From Erwinia amylovora (GTDB lineage: Bacteria; Pseudomonadota; Gammaproteobacteria; Enterobacterales; Enterobacteriaceae): a stretch of DNA of 64,000 bases. The stretch is taken from positions 310,001 to 374,000 of the forward strand of contig NZ_CP066796.1 in the NCBI RefSeq assembly GCF_017161565.1. The letters run 5' to 3'. Shown piece after piece: positions 1 through 13,594 of the stretch. The translations under genes and the position numbers were made by a program. A model generated the notes under the pieces. That model did no database searches, was not told where the DNA came from, and saw only the letters and a program-made list of their open reading frames with translations. Each line of letters opens with the position of its first letter. Position 1 is the first letter of the stretch.

Positions 1-954
1 GATGTCATCGTGCAAAGTTTTCGCTGGCTGGAATCCCCCCTGCATCATTTTTTGACGCCACGCGACCCCTGTTACCCTGAGCAGCTTAAAGCGATCGGTA
101 ACTTTCCGCTGATGCTGTTTGTTGCGGGCGATCCGACTTTACTGGCATCACCGCAGCTGGCGATAGTGGGTAGCCGCCACTGCTCGCACTATGGCCGCGA
201 GTGGGGAAGCTGGTTCAGTCAGGCGCTGGCATTAAGTGGTTTAACTATCACCAGCGGGCTGGCATTAGGTATTGACGGTATCGCCCACCGTGCGGTGCTG
301 GAAGTACAGGGAAAAACCCTCGCGGTACTGGGAAGTGGACTGGAAGCGATCTACCCGCGACAGCATCAGCTGCTGGCACAGCAAATTGTTAATAGCGGCG
401 GAACGCTGGTCTCTGAGTTTCCGCTATCGGTGAAACCTCTGCCCGCGCATTTTCCCCGGCGCAACAGAATTATCAGCGGCCTGAGTCGCGGGGTACTGGT
501 GGTAGAAGCGACGCTACGCAGTGGTTCACTGGTGACTGCAAAGCTGGCGTTGGAACAGAACCGTAACCTGTATGCGCTACCCGGGGCGCTGGGTAACCCG
601 GGCAGTGAAGGAACCCACTGGTTGATCCAACAAGGGGCATTATTGGTTGCGCACCCTAATAATATTCTGGAAGAGATGCACAGTGGCTTCTCGTGGCTAC
701 CCGTTATAACGCCGCTCACAAACAATTCAGGCGCGGGCAACAATCCTCCATTGCCATTTCCCGATGTGTTGGCTAACGTAGGAGATGAGGTTACACCTGT
801 TGACGTTGTCGCTGAACGTGCCGGCCAACCTGTGCCAGCCATCGTAGCGAAGCTGCTTGAGTTGGAGTTAGCAGGGTGGATCGCAGCTGTACCCGGCGGC
901 TATGTCCGATTGAGGAGGGCAAGCCATGTTCGACGTACTCATGTACTTATTTGA
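1..954 (+). CDS. dprA: DNA-processing protein DprA/Smf (5' end outside window)
   Basis: DprA binds single-stranded DNA and loads RecA onto incoming DNA in naturally transformable bacteria; its role in enterics is unclear. The reading frame is open from base 1 (GAT GTC ATC GTG), so the GTG at position 10 is an internal codon, and roughly the first 60 residues are missing compared with the ~374-residue E. coli Smf. Visible are the Rossmann-like core ([46 protein letters not shown]) and the C-terminal winged-helix-like tail ([21 protein letters not shown]). The last 29 bases overlap smg, suggesting translational coupling. Identification is secure; the true start is not visible. Confidence 0.95.
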   Translation, partial: DVIVQSFRWLESPLHHFLTPRDPCYPEQLKAIGNFPLMLFVAGDPTLLASPQLAIVGSRHCSHYGREWGSWFSQALALSGLTITSGLALGIDGIAHRAVLEVQGKTLAVLGSGLEAIYPRQHQLLAQQIVNSGGTLVSEFPLSVKPLPAHFPRRNRIISGLSRGVLVVEATLRSGSLVTAKLALEQNRNLYALPGALGNPGSEGTHWLIQQGALLVAHPNNILEEMHSGFSWLPVITPLTNNSGAGNNPPLPFPDVLANVGDEVTPVDVVAERAGQPVPAIVAKLLELELAGWIAAVPGGYVRLRRASHVRRTHVLI

Positions 955-1399
955 AACGTATATCCACAATGAAGCAGAAATGCGTGTGGATCAGGATAAG
1001 TTAACTGATGATTTAACCGATGCAGGTTTTCATCGTGAAGATATTTATAATGCGTTGAACTGGTTAGAGAAGTTAGCAGATTACCAGGATGGGCTGGTTG
1101 CTCCGGTTCTGCTGACAACCGATCCGCTGTCTGTGCGTATCTACACCGGGGAAGAGAGTCAGCGTTTGGATGCCAACTGCCGTGGCTTTATTCTGTTCCT
1201 GGAGCAAATTCAGGTGCTGAATCTGGAAACGCGTGAAATGGTTATCGAACGTATCATGGCGCTTGATACCGTGGAGTTTGATCTGGACGATCTCAAATGG
1301 GTGGTGCTGATGGTGTTGTTCAACATCCCGGGATGTGAAAACGCCTATCAGCAAATGGAAGAACTACTTTTTGAAGCTAATGAAGGAATGCTGCACTGA
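926..1399 (+). CDS. smg: DUF494 protein Smg
   Basis: A small acidic protein of 157 residues, the same length as E. coli Smg (DUF494), whose biochemical function is not known. The start [18 protein letters not shown] and the ending [15 protein letters not shown] are family hallmarks. The ATG at 926 lies inside the 3' end of dprA, preceded by GAGG at 913-916, so the two genes form one transcript. yrdD follows 25 nt later. No membrane segments or cysteine motifs are visible. Confidence is high for the family and low for any function. Confidence 0.95.
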   Translation: MFDVLMYLFETYIHNEAEMRVDQDKLTDDLTDAGFHREDIYNALNWLEKLADYQDGLVAPVLLTTDPLSVRIYTGEESQRLDANCRGFILFLEQIQVLNLETREMVIERIMALDTVEFDLDDLKWVVLMVLFNIPGCENAYQQMEELLFEANEGMLH

Positions 1400-1424
1400 A
1401 GATTGCCTTCGTGTAAACAATGTG

Positions 1425-1988
1425 ATGAATAAAAATGCGCTTTTCGCTGCGCGAAAAAATGAACCCTGCCCCCAGTGCGGGGCAGAACTGGTTATCCGCT
1501 CCGGGAAACAGGGCGCTTTTCTCGGTTGCTCTCAGTACCCCGCATGCAACTTTATTCGACCGCTTAAAGCTCAGGCTGACGGGCATATCGTTAAAGTGCT
1601 TGATGGGCAGCTCTGCCCGCAATGTGGCGGTGAGCTTGTGTTACGTCAGGGGCGCTATGGCATGTTTGTCGCCTGTGGTCACTACCCTGAATGTGAACAC
1701 ACCGAAGCTATTGATAAGCCAGATGAAACCTCGCTTGCCTGTCCGCAATGCCAGAGCGGTAGACTGATTCAGCGCCGATCGCGCTACGGTAAAACGTTTC
1801 ATGCCTGCGACCGTTATCCCGATTGTCAGTTTGCGGTGAATGACACGCCGGCGGAAGGTGTCTGCGAGTTTTGCCAGTTTCCGCTGCTTATCGAGAAAAA
1901 AACGGCCAGAGGAACAAATCGATTCTGCGCCAGTAAAGCCTGTGGCAAACCCGTAACAGCAGGAAACCGTAGTGAAGATGAACCCTGA
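1425..1988 (+). CDS. yrdD: topoisomerase-like zinc-ribbon protein YrdD
   Basis: Protein of 187 residues containing several C4 zinc ribbons of the type found in the C-terminal part of topoisomerase I, without any topoisomerase catalytic domain. CxxC pairs occur at residues 15-18 (CPQC) and again in [15 protein letters not shown] and CEFCQF, each with a second pair such as CSQYPAC, CGHYPEC or CDRYPDC. The start is set at ATG 1425 because [15 protein letters not shown] matches the start of E. coli YrdD; the open frame extends upstream to 1335 but overlaps smg without conservation. The 3' end overlaps tsaC. Nucleic-acid binding is inferred from the fold only. Confidence 0.92.
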   Translation: MNKNALFAARKNEPCPQCGAELVIRSGKQGAFLGCSQYPACNFIRPLKAQADGHIVKVLDGQLCPQCGGELVLRQGRYGMFVACGHYPECEHTEAIDKPDETSLACPQCQSGRLIQRRSRYGKTFHACDRYPDCQFAVNDTPAEGVCEFCQFPLLIEKKTARGTNRFCASKACGKPVTAGNRSEDEP

Positions 1989-2544
1989 GGTTGATTCGTT
2001 GGCGCAATGTGTTGAACAGTTGGCTCAGTCGAAAGTTATTGCTTATCCGACCGAAGCGGTGTTTGGCTTAGGCTGCGATCCTGATAGCGAAGAAGCGGTG
2101 ATGCGGCTGCTGGCATTAAAGCAGCGCCCCGTCGAGAAAGGGCTGATCCTGATCGCCGCTGACTATCAGCAGCTGATGCCCTGGATTGCCGACGAACAGC
2201 TTTCAGCTGAACAGAAGGCGCGCATGTTCTCTCGTTGGCCTGGCCCGGTAACATGGGTATTGCCGGCGCGCAGTACCACGCCGGGCTGGTTAACCGGGCG
2301 ATTTACTACCCTGGCGGTACGGGTTAGCGACCATCCTGATGTCATCGCTTTGTGCAATGCTTTTGGTAAGCCGTTAGTTTCAACCAGCGCTAATTTGTCC
2401 GGGCTACCGCCCTGCCGTCACGCGGCTGAAGTGTTGGCGCAGTTTGGCCGCGATTTCCCGGTATTAAAGGGCGAAACCGGTGGTCGCCTCAATCCATCGG
2501 AAATCCGCGATGTGTTAAGCGGTGAATTAATTCGTCAGGGATAA
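1972..2544 (+). CDS. tsaC: threonylcarbamoyl-AMP synthase TsaC
   Basis: TsaC (YrdC/RimN) makes threonylcarbamoyl-AMP from threonine, bicarbonate and ATP, the first step of t6A37 modification of ANN-decoding tRNAs. The protein has 190 residues, the E. coli length, if the GTG at 1972 is the start; ATG 1978 is the alternative (188 residues). AGGA at 1961-1964 favours 1972. Family signatures are [14 protein letters not shown], the ATP-site [14 protein letters not shown] and STSANLSG. It overlaps yrdD by 17 nt and is followed 11 nt later by aroE, part of the dprA-smg-yrdD-tsaC-aroE-yrdB run. Confidence 0.96.
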   Translation: MKMNPEVDSLAQCVEQLAQSKVIAYPTEAVFGLGCDPDSEEAVMRLLALKQRPVEKGLILIAADYQQLMPWIADEQLSAEQKARMFSRWPGPVTWVLPARSTTPGWLTGRFTTLAVRVSDHPDVIALCNAFGKPLVSTSANLSGLPPCRHAAEVLAQFGRDFPVLKGETGGRLNPSEIRDVLSGELIRQG

Positions 2545-2555
2545 CAGAGAAAACT

Positions 2556-3374
2556 ATGTCGTCTTTCGTCGTCATCGGTAATCCGATCAATCACAGTAAA
2601 TCACCGCGTATTCATCAGCTGTTTGCTGAGCAAACCGGAATTGCGCATCCTTATGAACGTTTGTGCGCACCTCTTGATGGATTTGAGCAGGCGGTGCGTG
2701 CGTTTTTTGTCCGGGGTGGTCGGGGAGCCAATGTCACTTTGCCGTTTAAACAGCAGGCTTATGAGCTTGCCAGCGAACTGACCGAACGTGCGGCACTGTC
2801 CGGTGCGGTCAACACGCTGAAGAAGCTGGATGATGGACGGTTATCAGGCGATAACACCGACGGCATCGGTCTGTTAAGCGATCTTGAACGCCTGGATCTG
2901 ATCAAACCTGACGATCGGATCCTGTTGATAGGGGCTGGTGGTGCAGCACGAGGTGTGATCCTTCCATTGCTATCCTTTGGCTGCTCAATGACTGTCACCA
3001 ACCGCACCCATGCAAAAGCAGAAGAACTGGTACAGCTCTTCCAGCACAGCGGGCGCATTCGTTCAATGTCGCAACAGCAGCTGGCAGAGGGGCAGTTTGA
3101 TCTGGTGATCAATGCCACTTCTAGCGGAGTAAAGGGAGCAATACCCGATCTTCCAGGCTGCCTGGTCAGCGAGCATACCCGCTGCTATGACATGTTCTAT
3201 CAGATCGGCGACACGCCGTTCCTGCAATGGTGCCGCCTGCAGGGAGCTTCTCAAATGGCCGATGGACTGGGGATGCTGGTGGGGCAGGCTGCACACTCGT
3301 TTATGCTATGGCACGGGGTAATGCCGGACATTACGGCGGCCATTAATGTACTGAAAGCTGAGATGCGTGCGTGA
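2556..3374 (+). CDS. aroE: shikimate dehydrogenase AroE
   Basis: Catalyses NADPH-dependent reduction of 3-dehydroshikimate to shikimate in aromatic amino-acid synthesis. It has 272 residues, as in E. coli AroE. The shikimate-binding segment ([12 protein letters not shown]), the catalytic-lysine region ([10 protein letters not shown]), the NTDG motif and the NADP-binding glycine loop (GAGGAARG) followed by the NRT basic patch are all present and intact. The stop codon overlaps the GTG start of yrdB (GTGA), so the two are translationally coupled. Confidence 0.98.
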   Translation: MSSFVVIGNPINHSKSPRIHQLFAEQTGIAHPYERLCAPLDGFEQAVRAFFVRGGRGANVTLPFKQQAYELASELTERAALSGAVNTLKKLDDGRLSGDNTDGIGLLSDLERLDLIKPDDRILLIGAGGAARGVILPLLSFGCSMTVTNRTHAKAEELVQLFQHSGRIRSMSQQQLAEGQFDLVINATSSGVKGAIPDLPGCLVSEHTRCYDMFYQIGDTPFLQWCRLQGASQMADGLGMLVGQAAHSFMLWHGVMPDITAAINVLKAEMRA

Positions 3375-3631
3375 ATCAGGCCATACACTTCCCGGAGCGC
3401 GAATGGTGGGATGAGGCGAGACAGGCTGTGTGCTTTAGCGCACAGGTTAGCGGTTTCCCGTTGACCTGTGCGATAGACGGCGAAGAATTGCTTCACCGCT
3501 TTCATGCAGAAGGGGATGCTCTGACCTGTTTTCGCCTTAATCGCTGGGAGTTGGAAGAGCTTGCGGAACGAGCTATTCAGCATCAGCAGGAAGATGCTCA
3601 GGGCTGGGTCTGGCTTTCCTCAGAGATGTAG
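3371..3631 (+). CDS. yrdB: DUF1488 family protein YrdB
   Basis: Short protein of 86 residues resembling E. coli YrdB (DUF1488), function unknown. It starts with GTG at 3371, overlapping the aroE stop; no other start allows the MNQAI..FPERE.WDE beginning. The ending GWVWL is typical. It converges with yrdA: the last 34 bases of each gene overlap on opposite strands. Apart from its place at the end of the aroE operon nothing indicates a role. Confidence 0.88.
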   Translation: MNQAIHFPEREWWDEARQAVCFSAQVSGFPLTCAIDGEELLHRFHAEGDALTCFRLNRWELEELAERAIQHQQEDAQGWVWLSSEM

Positions 3632-4152
3632 TCATCTTTCCAGCGGACATAGTTATTGGCAGAACAGACCAGCCCGCTTAATTCTGCCTCCGTCAGCGCA
3701 CGTACTTTCCTGGCCGGACGGCCTAAATAGAGATAGCCACGCTCCAGGCGCTTACCCGGTGAGACCAGGCTACCGGCACCAATCATCACATCATCTTCTA
3801 CTGTTACGCCATCAAGCAGAATCGAACCCATCCCAATCAGTACCCTGTTACCGATCGTGCAGCCGTGCAACATCGCTTGATGGCCTACGGTAACATCGTC
3901 GCCAATCACCAGCGGGTGACCTTCAGGGTTGTCAGCAGATTTATGGGTAAGATGCAGCACGCTACTATCCTGAATGTTGGTGCGTTTACCAATAGTGACC
4001 CGGTTAACGTCGCCGCGGATCACCACCAGGGGCCAGATGCCGACGTCATCGGCCAGCGCGACATTGCCAATCACCACGCTGGTGGGATCAATCATCACCC
4101 GGTTACCCAGCTGCGGACGAACTCCTTTATATGCACGAATATTGTGGCTCAT
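3598..4152 (-). CDS. yrdA: gamma-carbonic-anhydrase-like protein YrdA
   Basis: Left-handed beta-helix protein of 184 residues, built of hexapeptide repeats (VVIGNVALADDVGIW, GDDVTVGHQAMLHG, GNRVLIGMGS, EDDVMIGAGS). Histidines in LHLTH, VGHQ and MLHG occupy the zinc-site positions of gamma-class carbonic anhydrases; whether YrdA has that activity is not established for the E. coli protein. It is transcribed towards yrdB with an overlapping 3' end. Its 5' side faces the rRNA operon promoter region, so its promoter must lie in 4153-4260. Confidence 0.94.
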   Translation of the reverse strand: MSHNIRAYKGVRPQLGNRVMIDPTSVVIGNVALADDVGIWPLVVIRGDVNRVTIGKRTNIQDSSVLHLTHKSADNPEGHPLVIGDDVTVGHQAMLHGCTIGNRVLIGMGSILLDGVTVEDDVMIGAGSLVSPGKRLERGYLYLGRPARKVRALTEAELSGLVCSANNYVRWKDDYISEESQTQP

Positions 4153-4233
4153 AGCTACCTCTCAGTAATAGACGATCCTTGTAGCGTAGCGCCGGAAGCA
4201 ATCAAGGATCAATTTATCAGGTGAAATGCGCGC

Positions 4234-4339
4234 TAAAATTGCGCGTATCGTCTGAGATCCCAGCAAAAAGCGTGAAAACCCAGCAGTTGGAAATAAAGAT
4301 CGAAAAAAGGCTTGTGCAATAAATTCGGATCCCTATAAT
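4234..4339 (+). promoter_or_regulatory. rRNA promoter P1 with A-rich upstream region
   Basis: The -35 TTGTGC (4312-4317) and -10 TATAAT (4334-4339) are 16 nt apart. They are followed by GCGCCTCC and the sequence CCACTGACACGG seen at E. coli rrn P1 starts. This is the growth-rate and ppGpp-controlled class with a GC-rich discriminator. The A-rich tract at about 4255-4310 fits an UP element and Fis sites; individual Fis sites were not resolved. Confidence 0.88.
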
Positions 4340-4433
4340 GCGCCTCCACTGACACGGAACAACGGCTTACCGGCCGGCGTGTTGAGAGGTTCAGAAAGTT
4401 CTGAACCGCCGGGAAAAACTTCTGTAAAAGAGG

Positions 4434-4461
4434 TTGACTCCGGAGGAGGAAAGCGTAATAT
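4434..4461 (+). promoter_or_regulatory. rRNA promoter P2
   Basis: TTGACT (4434-4439) and TAATAT (4456-4461) are spaced 16 nt apart, about 120 nt downstream of P1, the standard tandem arrangement of enterobacterial rrn operons. Confidence 0.85.
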
Positions 4462-4501
4462 ACGCCACCTCGCGACAGGATGCCAAGGCACTGTACGCAC
4501 C

Positions 4502-4514
4502 GCTCTTTAACAAT
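4502..4514 (+). promoter_or_regulatory. boxA antitermination site in the 16S leader
   Basis: GCTCTTTAACAAT in the leader matches the Nus-factor boxA that protects rRNA transcripts from Rho. The following bases (TTTATCAGACAATCTGTGTG) pair with the complement just after 16S at about 6236-6252, forming the RNase III processing stem. A second boxA precedes 23S. Confidence 0.85.
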
Positions 4515-4669
4515 TTATCAGACAATCTGTGTGGGCACTCGCAGGATTGATATCAGACGCCTCCGGGCGTCAAAAAAAATATCAAGTCTTAAGAGTGAAC
4601 ACATAATGAAATTCATTATGACGTTTTACGATTGAGCATCGCTGGACTGGTTTCAGCAAATCGAACTTT

Positions 4670-6209
<1,540 letters not shown>

Positions 6210-6281
6210 CCTGAAGATACCTTCCGGCGCAGTGTCCACACAGATTGTCTGATAAAAAGTAACGAGCAAAGTCACACCAGA

Positions 6282-6357
6282 GTCCCCATCGTCTAGAGGC
6301 CCAGGACACTGCCCTTTCACGGCTGTAACAGGGGTTCGAATCCCCTTGGGGACGCCA
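6282..6357 (+). tRNA. tRNA-Glu (UUC) in the 16S-23S spacer
   Basis: 76-nt cloverleaf beginning GTCCCCATCGTCTAGAGGCC with anticodon TTC, T-arm GGGGTTCGAATCCCC and encoded CCA. It is the only tRNA in this spacer; the E. coli operon at the same chromosomal place (rrnD) carries tRNA-Ile and tRNA-Ala. Confidence 0.98.
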
Positions 6358-6435
6358 TACCGGTAACGAAGTGAAAGAGGTTATCACCCGTATCTCAAAA
6401 CTGATTCCGCGAAAGCGAGTCACGTTTGAGATATT

Positions 6436-6448
6436 TGCTCTTTAACAA
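6436..6448 (+). promoter_or_regulatory. boxA before 23S rRNA
   Basis: TGCTCTTTAACAA repeats the leader boxA in the internal spacer, the usual second site at which the antitermination complex is renewed before 23S. Confidence 0.8.
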
Positions 6449-6587
6449 TCCGGAACAAGCTGAAAATTGAAACGACATGTCGTGTTCATTCTCCGTAATC
6501 AGAATGAAGCCACGATATGTTCGAGTCTCTCAAATACTTGCACCCGAAAGGGTCTCTTACTCAGGTTGAGTAATGAGCGAGCTAAGT

Positions 6588-6680
6588 GAAGGCAAGGCGT
6601 CAGCGCGCAGCAACGCGGAGTGGACTTGAGTCCATGAGCATTGCGAGCACTGCATAACGCCGCCGTCACGACGCGCAGCC
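6588..6680 (+). repeat. degenerate ERIC-like palindromic element in the 16S-23S spacer
   Basis: GC-rich segment starting AAGGCAAGGCGTCAGCGC and ending GCATAACGCCGCC, with a central perfect hairpin TGGACT-TG-AGTCCA and outer complementarity GGCGT/ACGCC. Its start and overall plan resemble the element at 9788-9895 in the 23S-5S spacer. The rest of the 6358-6717 spacer shows only boxA and processing-stem sequence. Confidence 0.4.
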
Positions 6681-6717
6681 ATTACGTGAACCGGAGAGGG
6701 ACGCTTGTGGGTTGTGA

Positions 6718-9711
<2,994 letters not shown>

Positions 9712-9787
9712 ACAACGCCAGAAGCGTTCTGGGTTGTATTGAGAGACGAAAAGAGATTTTCAGCTTGTTCACCGGAATCAAGTCCGA

Positions 9788-9895
9788 AGGATTTTGCGCT
9801 GAGGCAAGGCGGCAACCGAGACGGCACGAAGAAGCATACATCAGTATGTGACTGATGTGTTGCCAGGGCGGCCAACGCAGCATCAGCACAAAAGA
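9788..9895 (+). repeat. ERIC-like (IRU) repeat in the 23S-5S spacer
   Basis: From GAGGCAAGGCGGCAACC to GGCGGCCAACGCAGC, with a perfect central hairpin ACATCAGT-ATGTG-ACTGATGT. The core (AGCATACATCAGTATGTGAC, then GGGCGGCCAACGCA) closely follows the ERIC consensus as I recall it (AGCTTACATCAGTAAGTGAC, then GGCAGCCAACGCA). It lies within the rRNA transcript, so the hairpin is transcribed with every pre-rRNA. Confidence 0.6.
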
Positions 9896-9918
9896 CACAG
9901 GACAGAGCACAAAGAATT

Positions 9919-10038
9919 TGCCTGGCGGCTGTAGCGCGGTGGTCCCACCTGACCCCATGCCGAACTCAGAAGTGAAACGCCGTAGCGCCGATGGTAGTGT
10001 GGGGTCTCCCCATGCGAGAGTAGGGAACTGCCAGGCAT
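9919..10038 (+). rRNA. 5S ribosomal RNA, first copy
   Basis: 120-nt 5S rRNA, TGCCTGGCGG to CTGCCAGGCAT, with normal closing stem. The sequence is identical by eye to the second copy at 10194-10313. Confidence 0.98.
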
Positions 10039-10084
10039 CAAATCAATAAGGTCGAAGGTTTTCTCGTCCTTGAAAATAAAGTGT

Positions 10085-10160
10085 GCTGATATGGCTCAGT
10101 TGGTAGAGCGCACCCTTGGTAAGGGTGAGGTCCCCAGTTCGACTCTGGGTATCAGCACCA
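10085..10160 (+). tRNA. tRNA-Thr (GGU)
   Basis: 76-nt tRNA starting GCTGATATGGCTCAGTTGG, anticodon GGT, T-arm CAGTTCGACTCTG, encoded CCA. It lies between two 5S genes, exactly as thrV in E. coli rrnD, which identifies this operon as the rrnD counterpart. Confidence 0.98.
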
Positions 10161-10193
10161 GTAAAACAGCACGAGTTCGGTAAATAAAGAATT

Positions 10194-10313
10194 TGCCTGG
10201 CGGCTGTAGCGCGGTGGTCCCACCTGACCCCATGCCGAACTCAGAAGTGAAACGCCGTAGCGCCGATGGTAGTGTGGGGTCTCCCCATGCGAGAGTAGGG
10301 AACTGCCAGGCAT
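10194..10313 (+). rRNA. 5S ribosomal RNA, second copy
   Basis: A second 120-nt 5S rRNA, corresponding to rrfF of E. coli rrnD. The identity with the first copy extends a few bases into both flanks (AAAGAATT before, CAAAT after). Confidence 0.98.
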
Positions 10314-10323
10314 CAAATAAAGC

Positions 10324-10352
10324 AAAAGGCCATCCTGCGGGATGGCCTTTTT
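10324..10352 (+). terminator. intrinsic terminator of the rRNA operon
   Basis: AAAAGGCCATCC-TGCG-GGATGGCCTTTTT: a GC-rich stem with a U-run directly after the last 5S, of the form usual at rrn ends. Confidence 0.92.
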
Positions 10353-10404
10353 GCGTTCTGAAGCTCGTGGCTGTGCTGTTGTTAGAGAAGTAAACGACAG
10401 GCAA

Positions 10405-10440
10405 CAAATAAAACTCTCGCCCACTATTGGACGAGAGTTT
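10405..10440 (-). terminator. intrinsic terminator of the aap operon
   Basis: AAACTCTCG (10411-10419) pairs with CGAGAGTTT (10432-10440). On the minus strand the stem is followed by TTTATTTG, placing a terminator just after aapP. Confidence 0.75.
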
Positions 10441-10462
10441 GTATGTTGTGAAAGCGGGCTAA

Positions 10463-11224
10463 TCAGTGAATAACCTGTGACAGAAAAGTACGGGTACGTT
10501 CAGACTCAGGGTTAGCAAAAAACTTCTGTGGTGGAGCCTGTTCAACGATTTCACCGCGATCCATAAAGATCACCCGGTCAGCAACGGTACGAGCAAAGCC
10601 CATTTCATGGGTAACGCACAGCATAGTCATCCCGTCTTCAGCCAGGCCGATCATGGTATCCAGCACTTCTTTCACCATCTCCGGGTCCAGTGCGGAAGTC
10701 GGTTCATCAAACAGCATGATTTTGGGCTTCATACACAGCGAACGGGCTATCGCCACGCGCTGCTGCTGGCCACCCGAAAGCTGCCCCGGAAATTTATGCG
10801 CATGCTCGGCAATACGCACACGTTCCAGATAGTGCATGGCCAACTCTTCAGCTTCCTTTTTTGGCGTTTTGCGTACCCAGACAGGCGCAAGCGTACAGTT
10901 CTGTAATACGCTCAGATGCGGGAACAGATTAAAGTGCTGAAATACCATTCCGACTTCTGTTCGCACGCGTTCAATATTGCGCAGATCGTCATTCAGTAAG
11001 GTTCCGTCCACCACAATTCGCCCCTGTTGATGCTCCTCCAGATGGTTAATACAGCGTATTGTCGTCGATTTTCCGGACCCGGAAGGCCCGCAGAGTACGA
11101 TACGTTCGCGGGGTTTGACCTGCAGATTAATATTCTTCAGCACATGAAACTGTCCGTACCATTTATTCACGTTCTCAAGCGTTATCATCATCGCGTTGTC
11201 AGTCTGGCTCATCATTTTCGTCAT
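10463..11224 (-). CDS. aapP: polar amino-acid ABC transporter ATPase AapP (YhdZ)
   Basis: ATP-hydrolysing subunit of a general L-amino-acid importer on the inner membrane. About 253 residues with Walker [11 protein letters not shown]-loop [11 protein letters not shown], signature LSGGQQQR, Walker B IMLFDEP and switch histidine CVTHEM, all intact. ATG 11224 is chosen because AAGG lies 9 nt upstream; the frame continues to a TTG at 11233. It is the last gene of aapJQMP, 11 nt after aapM, and is followed by an intrinsic terminator. Substrate range is inferred from the Aap/YhdWXYZ family, not seen directly. Confidence 0.95.
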   Translation of the reverse strand: MTKMMSQTDNAMMITLENVNKWYGQFHVLKNINLQVKPRERIVLCGPSGSGKSTTIRCINHLEEHQQGRIVVDGTLLNDDLRNIERVRTEVGMVFQHFNLFPHLSVLQNCTLAPVWVRKTPKKEAEELAMHYLERVRIAEHAHKFPGQLSGGQQQRVAIARSLCMKPKIMLFDEPTSALDPEMVKEVLDTMIGLAEDGMTMLCVTHEMGFARTVADRVIFMDRGEIVEQAPPQKFFANPESERTRTFLSQVIH

Positions 11225-11235
11225 ATTATTCAACC

Positions 11236-12342
11236 TTAGTGCGGTGTACGCCCGGTGTGAAAGCGCTTTTCCAGATGCTGGCTATAGCGCGACATACTGA
11301 AACAGAAAATCCAATAGATAAGGGCAGCAAACACGTAGCCTTCGGTGGACATCCCCAGCCAGGCGGGGTCGACCGTGGCCTGCTGCACGCTGCTGAACAG
11401 ATCGAAAAGGCCGATGATAATCACCAGGCTGGTATCTTTAAACAGCGCAATAATGGTGTTCACCAGCCCCGGTATGACCAGCTTTAACGCCTGAGGAAGG
11501 ATCACCAATCCCTGCGTTTTCCAGTAGCCTAACGCCAGCGACTCGGCGGCTTCATACTGGCCCTTCGGCAGCGCCTGCAGGCCGCCACGCACTACCTCAG
11601 CGACATAGGCCGACTGGAACAGGATCACACCGACCAACGCGCGTATCAGTTTATCGATAGAGCTGCCTTCCGCCATAAACAGCGGTAACATCACCGAGGA
11701 CATAAACAGGACGGTGATCAGTGGAACCCCGCGCCAAAACTCAATGAACAATATGCACAGGGTACGCACAACCGGCATTTGCGAGCGCCGGCCCAATGCC
11801 AACAGGATGCCGGTGGGCAGTGCTCCGGCGATACCGACCGCAGCAATGATTAGCGTTAACGTCAGACCTCCCCACTGGCGGGTTTCCACGCGCTCAAGCC
11901 CCAGCCAGCCGCCATACATCAGTAGCCATACCAGCAGTGGATAAACCACCGCCCAGCCAACAATGTAGCTGCCACGACGCGGCAGGCTTTTCACGAACAT
12001 GGGAATGACCGACAGCAGGCCGATGACCAGCGCCAGATTAATGCGCCAGCGCAGCTCATGTGGATAAAGCCCATACATCAGCTGACCAAAGCGCGCATGA
12101 ATAAATACCCAACAGGCTCCCTCTTTACTGCAGTCTGCGCGCGTATCACCTGTCCAGTTGGCCTTAAATATCAGCCAGTTAAGTGCGGGCGGGATCGTTT
12201 CCCACATGATCCACAGGCAAAACAGCGTTAGCAACGAACTGCCGACGCTTGAGAAAAGATTTTTTCTCGCCCAGGCGACGGAACGTGAGAACGCATGCGT
12301 TGTGGCTGTTGGCGTCTCATAAGTGATACCAGTCATAATCAT
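11236..12342 (-). CDS. aapM: polar amino-acid ABC transporter permease AapM (YhdY)
   Basis: Inner-membrane permease of 368 residues with several hydrophobic segments and the EAA coupling motif near the C-terminus ([25 protein letters not shown] region, residues roughly 260-285). The start is uncertain: ATG 12342 or ATG 12336. The reading frame reaches a TTG at 12360 inside aapQ, which is less likely. A long periplasmic-type insert between the first two membrane segments (residues ~50-110) is typical of the AapM half of this transporter type. It pairs with AapQ to form the channel. Confidence 0.93.
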   Translation of the reverse strand: MIMTGITYETPTATTHAFSRSVAWARKNLFSSVGSSLLTLFCLWIMWETIPPALNWLIFKANWTGDTRADCSKEGACWVFIHARFGQLMYGLYPHELRWRINLALVIGLLSVIPMFVKSLPRRGSYIVGWAVVYPLLVWLLMYGGWLGLERVETRQWGGLTLTLIIAAVGIAGALPTGILLALGRRSQMPVVRTLCILFIEFWRGVPLITVLFMSSVMLPLFMAEGSSIDKLIRALVGVILFQSAYVAEVVRGGLQALPKGQYEAAESLALGYWKTQGLVILPQALKLVIPGLVNTIIALFKDTSLVIIIGLFDLFSSVQQATVDPAWLGMSTEGYVFAALIYWIFCFSMSRYSQHLEKRFHTGRTPH

Positions 12343-12349
12343 CTCGTCT

Positions 12350-13528
12350 CTAGCGCTCAATCAGGGCGATTTTGCGGTTATAAATATTCATTAAAAGCGA
12401 AATCGACAGGCTGATGATGAGATAAACCCCCATAGTAATAGCGATGGTTTCAATCGCCTGTCCCGTCTGGTTAAGCACCGTACCGGCAAACAGCGACACC
12501 ATATCGGGATAGCCGATTGCCGCTGCCAGCGAGGAGTTCTTCACGATATTCAGATACTGGCTGGTCAGCGGCGGAATGATGACGCGCATCGCCTGCGGAA
12601 TAATCACCTGGTGCAGGGTTACCGCACGCGGCAGACCCAGAGAGGATGCCGCTTCATGCTGACCCAGTGGTACCGACTGAATTCCTGAACGAATGACCTC
12701 GGCAATAAACGTAGAGGTGTAGATAGACAGTGCCAGCGTCAGAGCTGCCAGCTCCGGGATCAGGGCAAATCCGCCACGAAAATTAAAGCCGTGCAGCTGT
12801 GGGATATCCCAGTGCATCGGACTGCCTGCCAGCATGATGGTGGCCAACGGAAACAGGGCCAGCATGGCGACCGCAGCAGGCCATGTACGGCGCAACCGCC
12901 CGGTTTTAAGCTGACGCTGTTTGTTGTAGCGGAACAGGGCTGAAGAAATGGCCATCGCCAGCAGCAGGGCAAGAAGGAACGGTACGGTCCCCGCAGCATA
13001 TTCAGGCCACGGAATATACAATCCACGGTTACTGACAAAGGCCAGATCAAAGGCGTTCAGCGCCTGGCGCGGCCCCGGCAGGTTGCGCAATACTGCAAAG
13101 TACCAGAAAAAGATCTGCAACAGCGGCGGGATATTACGGAACGTCTCAACATAAATAGTGGAAAGTTTACGCAATAGCCAGTTACCAGACAGGCGAGCAA
13201 GGCCAATGAAAAAACCCAGCAATGAGGCGAAAAGGATACAAAGCGCGGAGACCAGCAGGGTATTGGTTAACCCAACCAGAAAGACGCGCGCATAGCTATC
13301 CCCTTCCGAGTAATCGATCAGATGCTGGACAATGCCAAAACCCGCGCTACGTTCAAGGAAGCTAAATCCGGAAGTAATGCCACGGCTGGCAAGATTATTG
13401 GTGGTGTTGTGGATCAGATATCCTGCAACGACAATCACCGCGACAACAGCAATAATCTGGAAAAGCCAGGCGCGCACCGCAGGATTACTAAAGGAAAAAT
13501 CCCTTTTTACCGCTGGGCGTGGAGACAT
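12350..13528 (-). CDS. aapQ: polar amino-acid ABC transporter permease AapQ (YhdX)
   Basis: Second permease, 392 residues, with an N-terminal membrane anchor (residues ~18-40) and a core of several transmembrane helices. The EAA loop (GQHEAASSLGLPRAVTLHQV) is intact. GAGG seven bases before ATG 13528 supports the start. It is separated from aapJ by 66 nt, a usual distance for a highly expressed binding-protein gene followed by its permeases. AapQ and AapM together form the membrane channel served by AapJ and AapP. Confidence 0.94.
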   Translation of the reverse strand: MSPRPAVKRDFSFSNPAVRAWLFQIIAVVAVIVVAGYLIHNTTNNLASRGITSGFSFLERSAGFGIVQHLIDYSEGDSYARVFLVGLTNTLLVSALCILFASLLGFFIGLARLSGNWLLRKLSTIYVETFRNIPPLLQIFFWYFAVLRNLPGPRQALNAFDLAFVSNRGLYIPWPEYAAGTVPFLLALLLAMAISSALFRYNKQRQLKTGRLRRTWPAAVAMLALFPLATIMLAGSPMHWDIPQLHGFNFRGGFALIPELAALTLALSIYTSTFIAEVIRSGIQSVPLGQHEAASSLGLPRAVTLHQVIIPQAMRVIIPPLTSQYLNIVKNSSLAAAIGYPDMVSLFAGTVLNQTGQAIETIAITMGVYLIISLSISLLMNIYNRKIALIER

Positions 13529-13594
13529 GATAAAACCTCAGTAACGAAATTCAGAGTTGGGCACCGGAACTCCGGTGCCCGCTAATCGGAGGAG

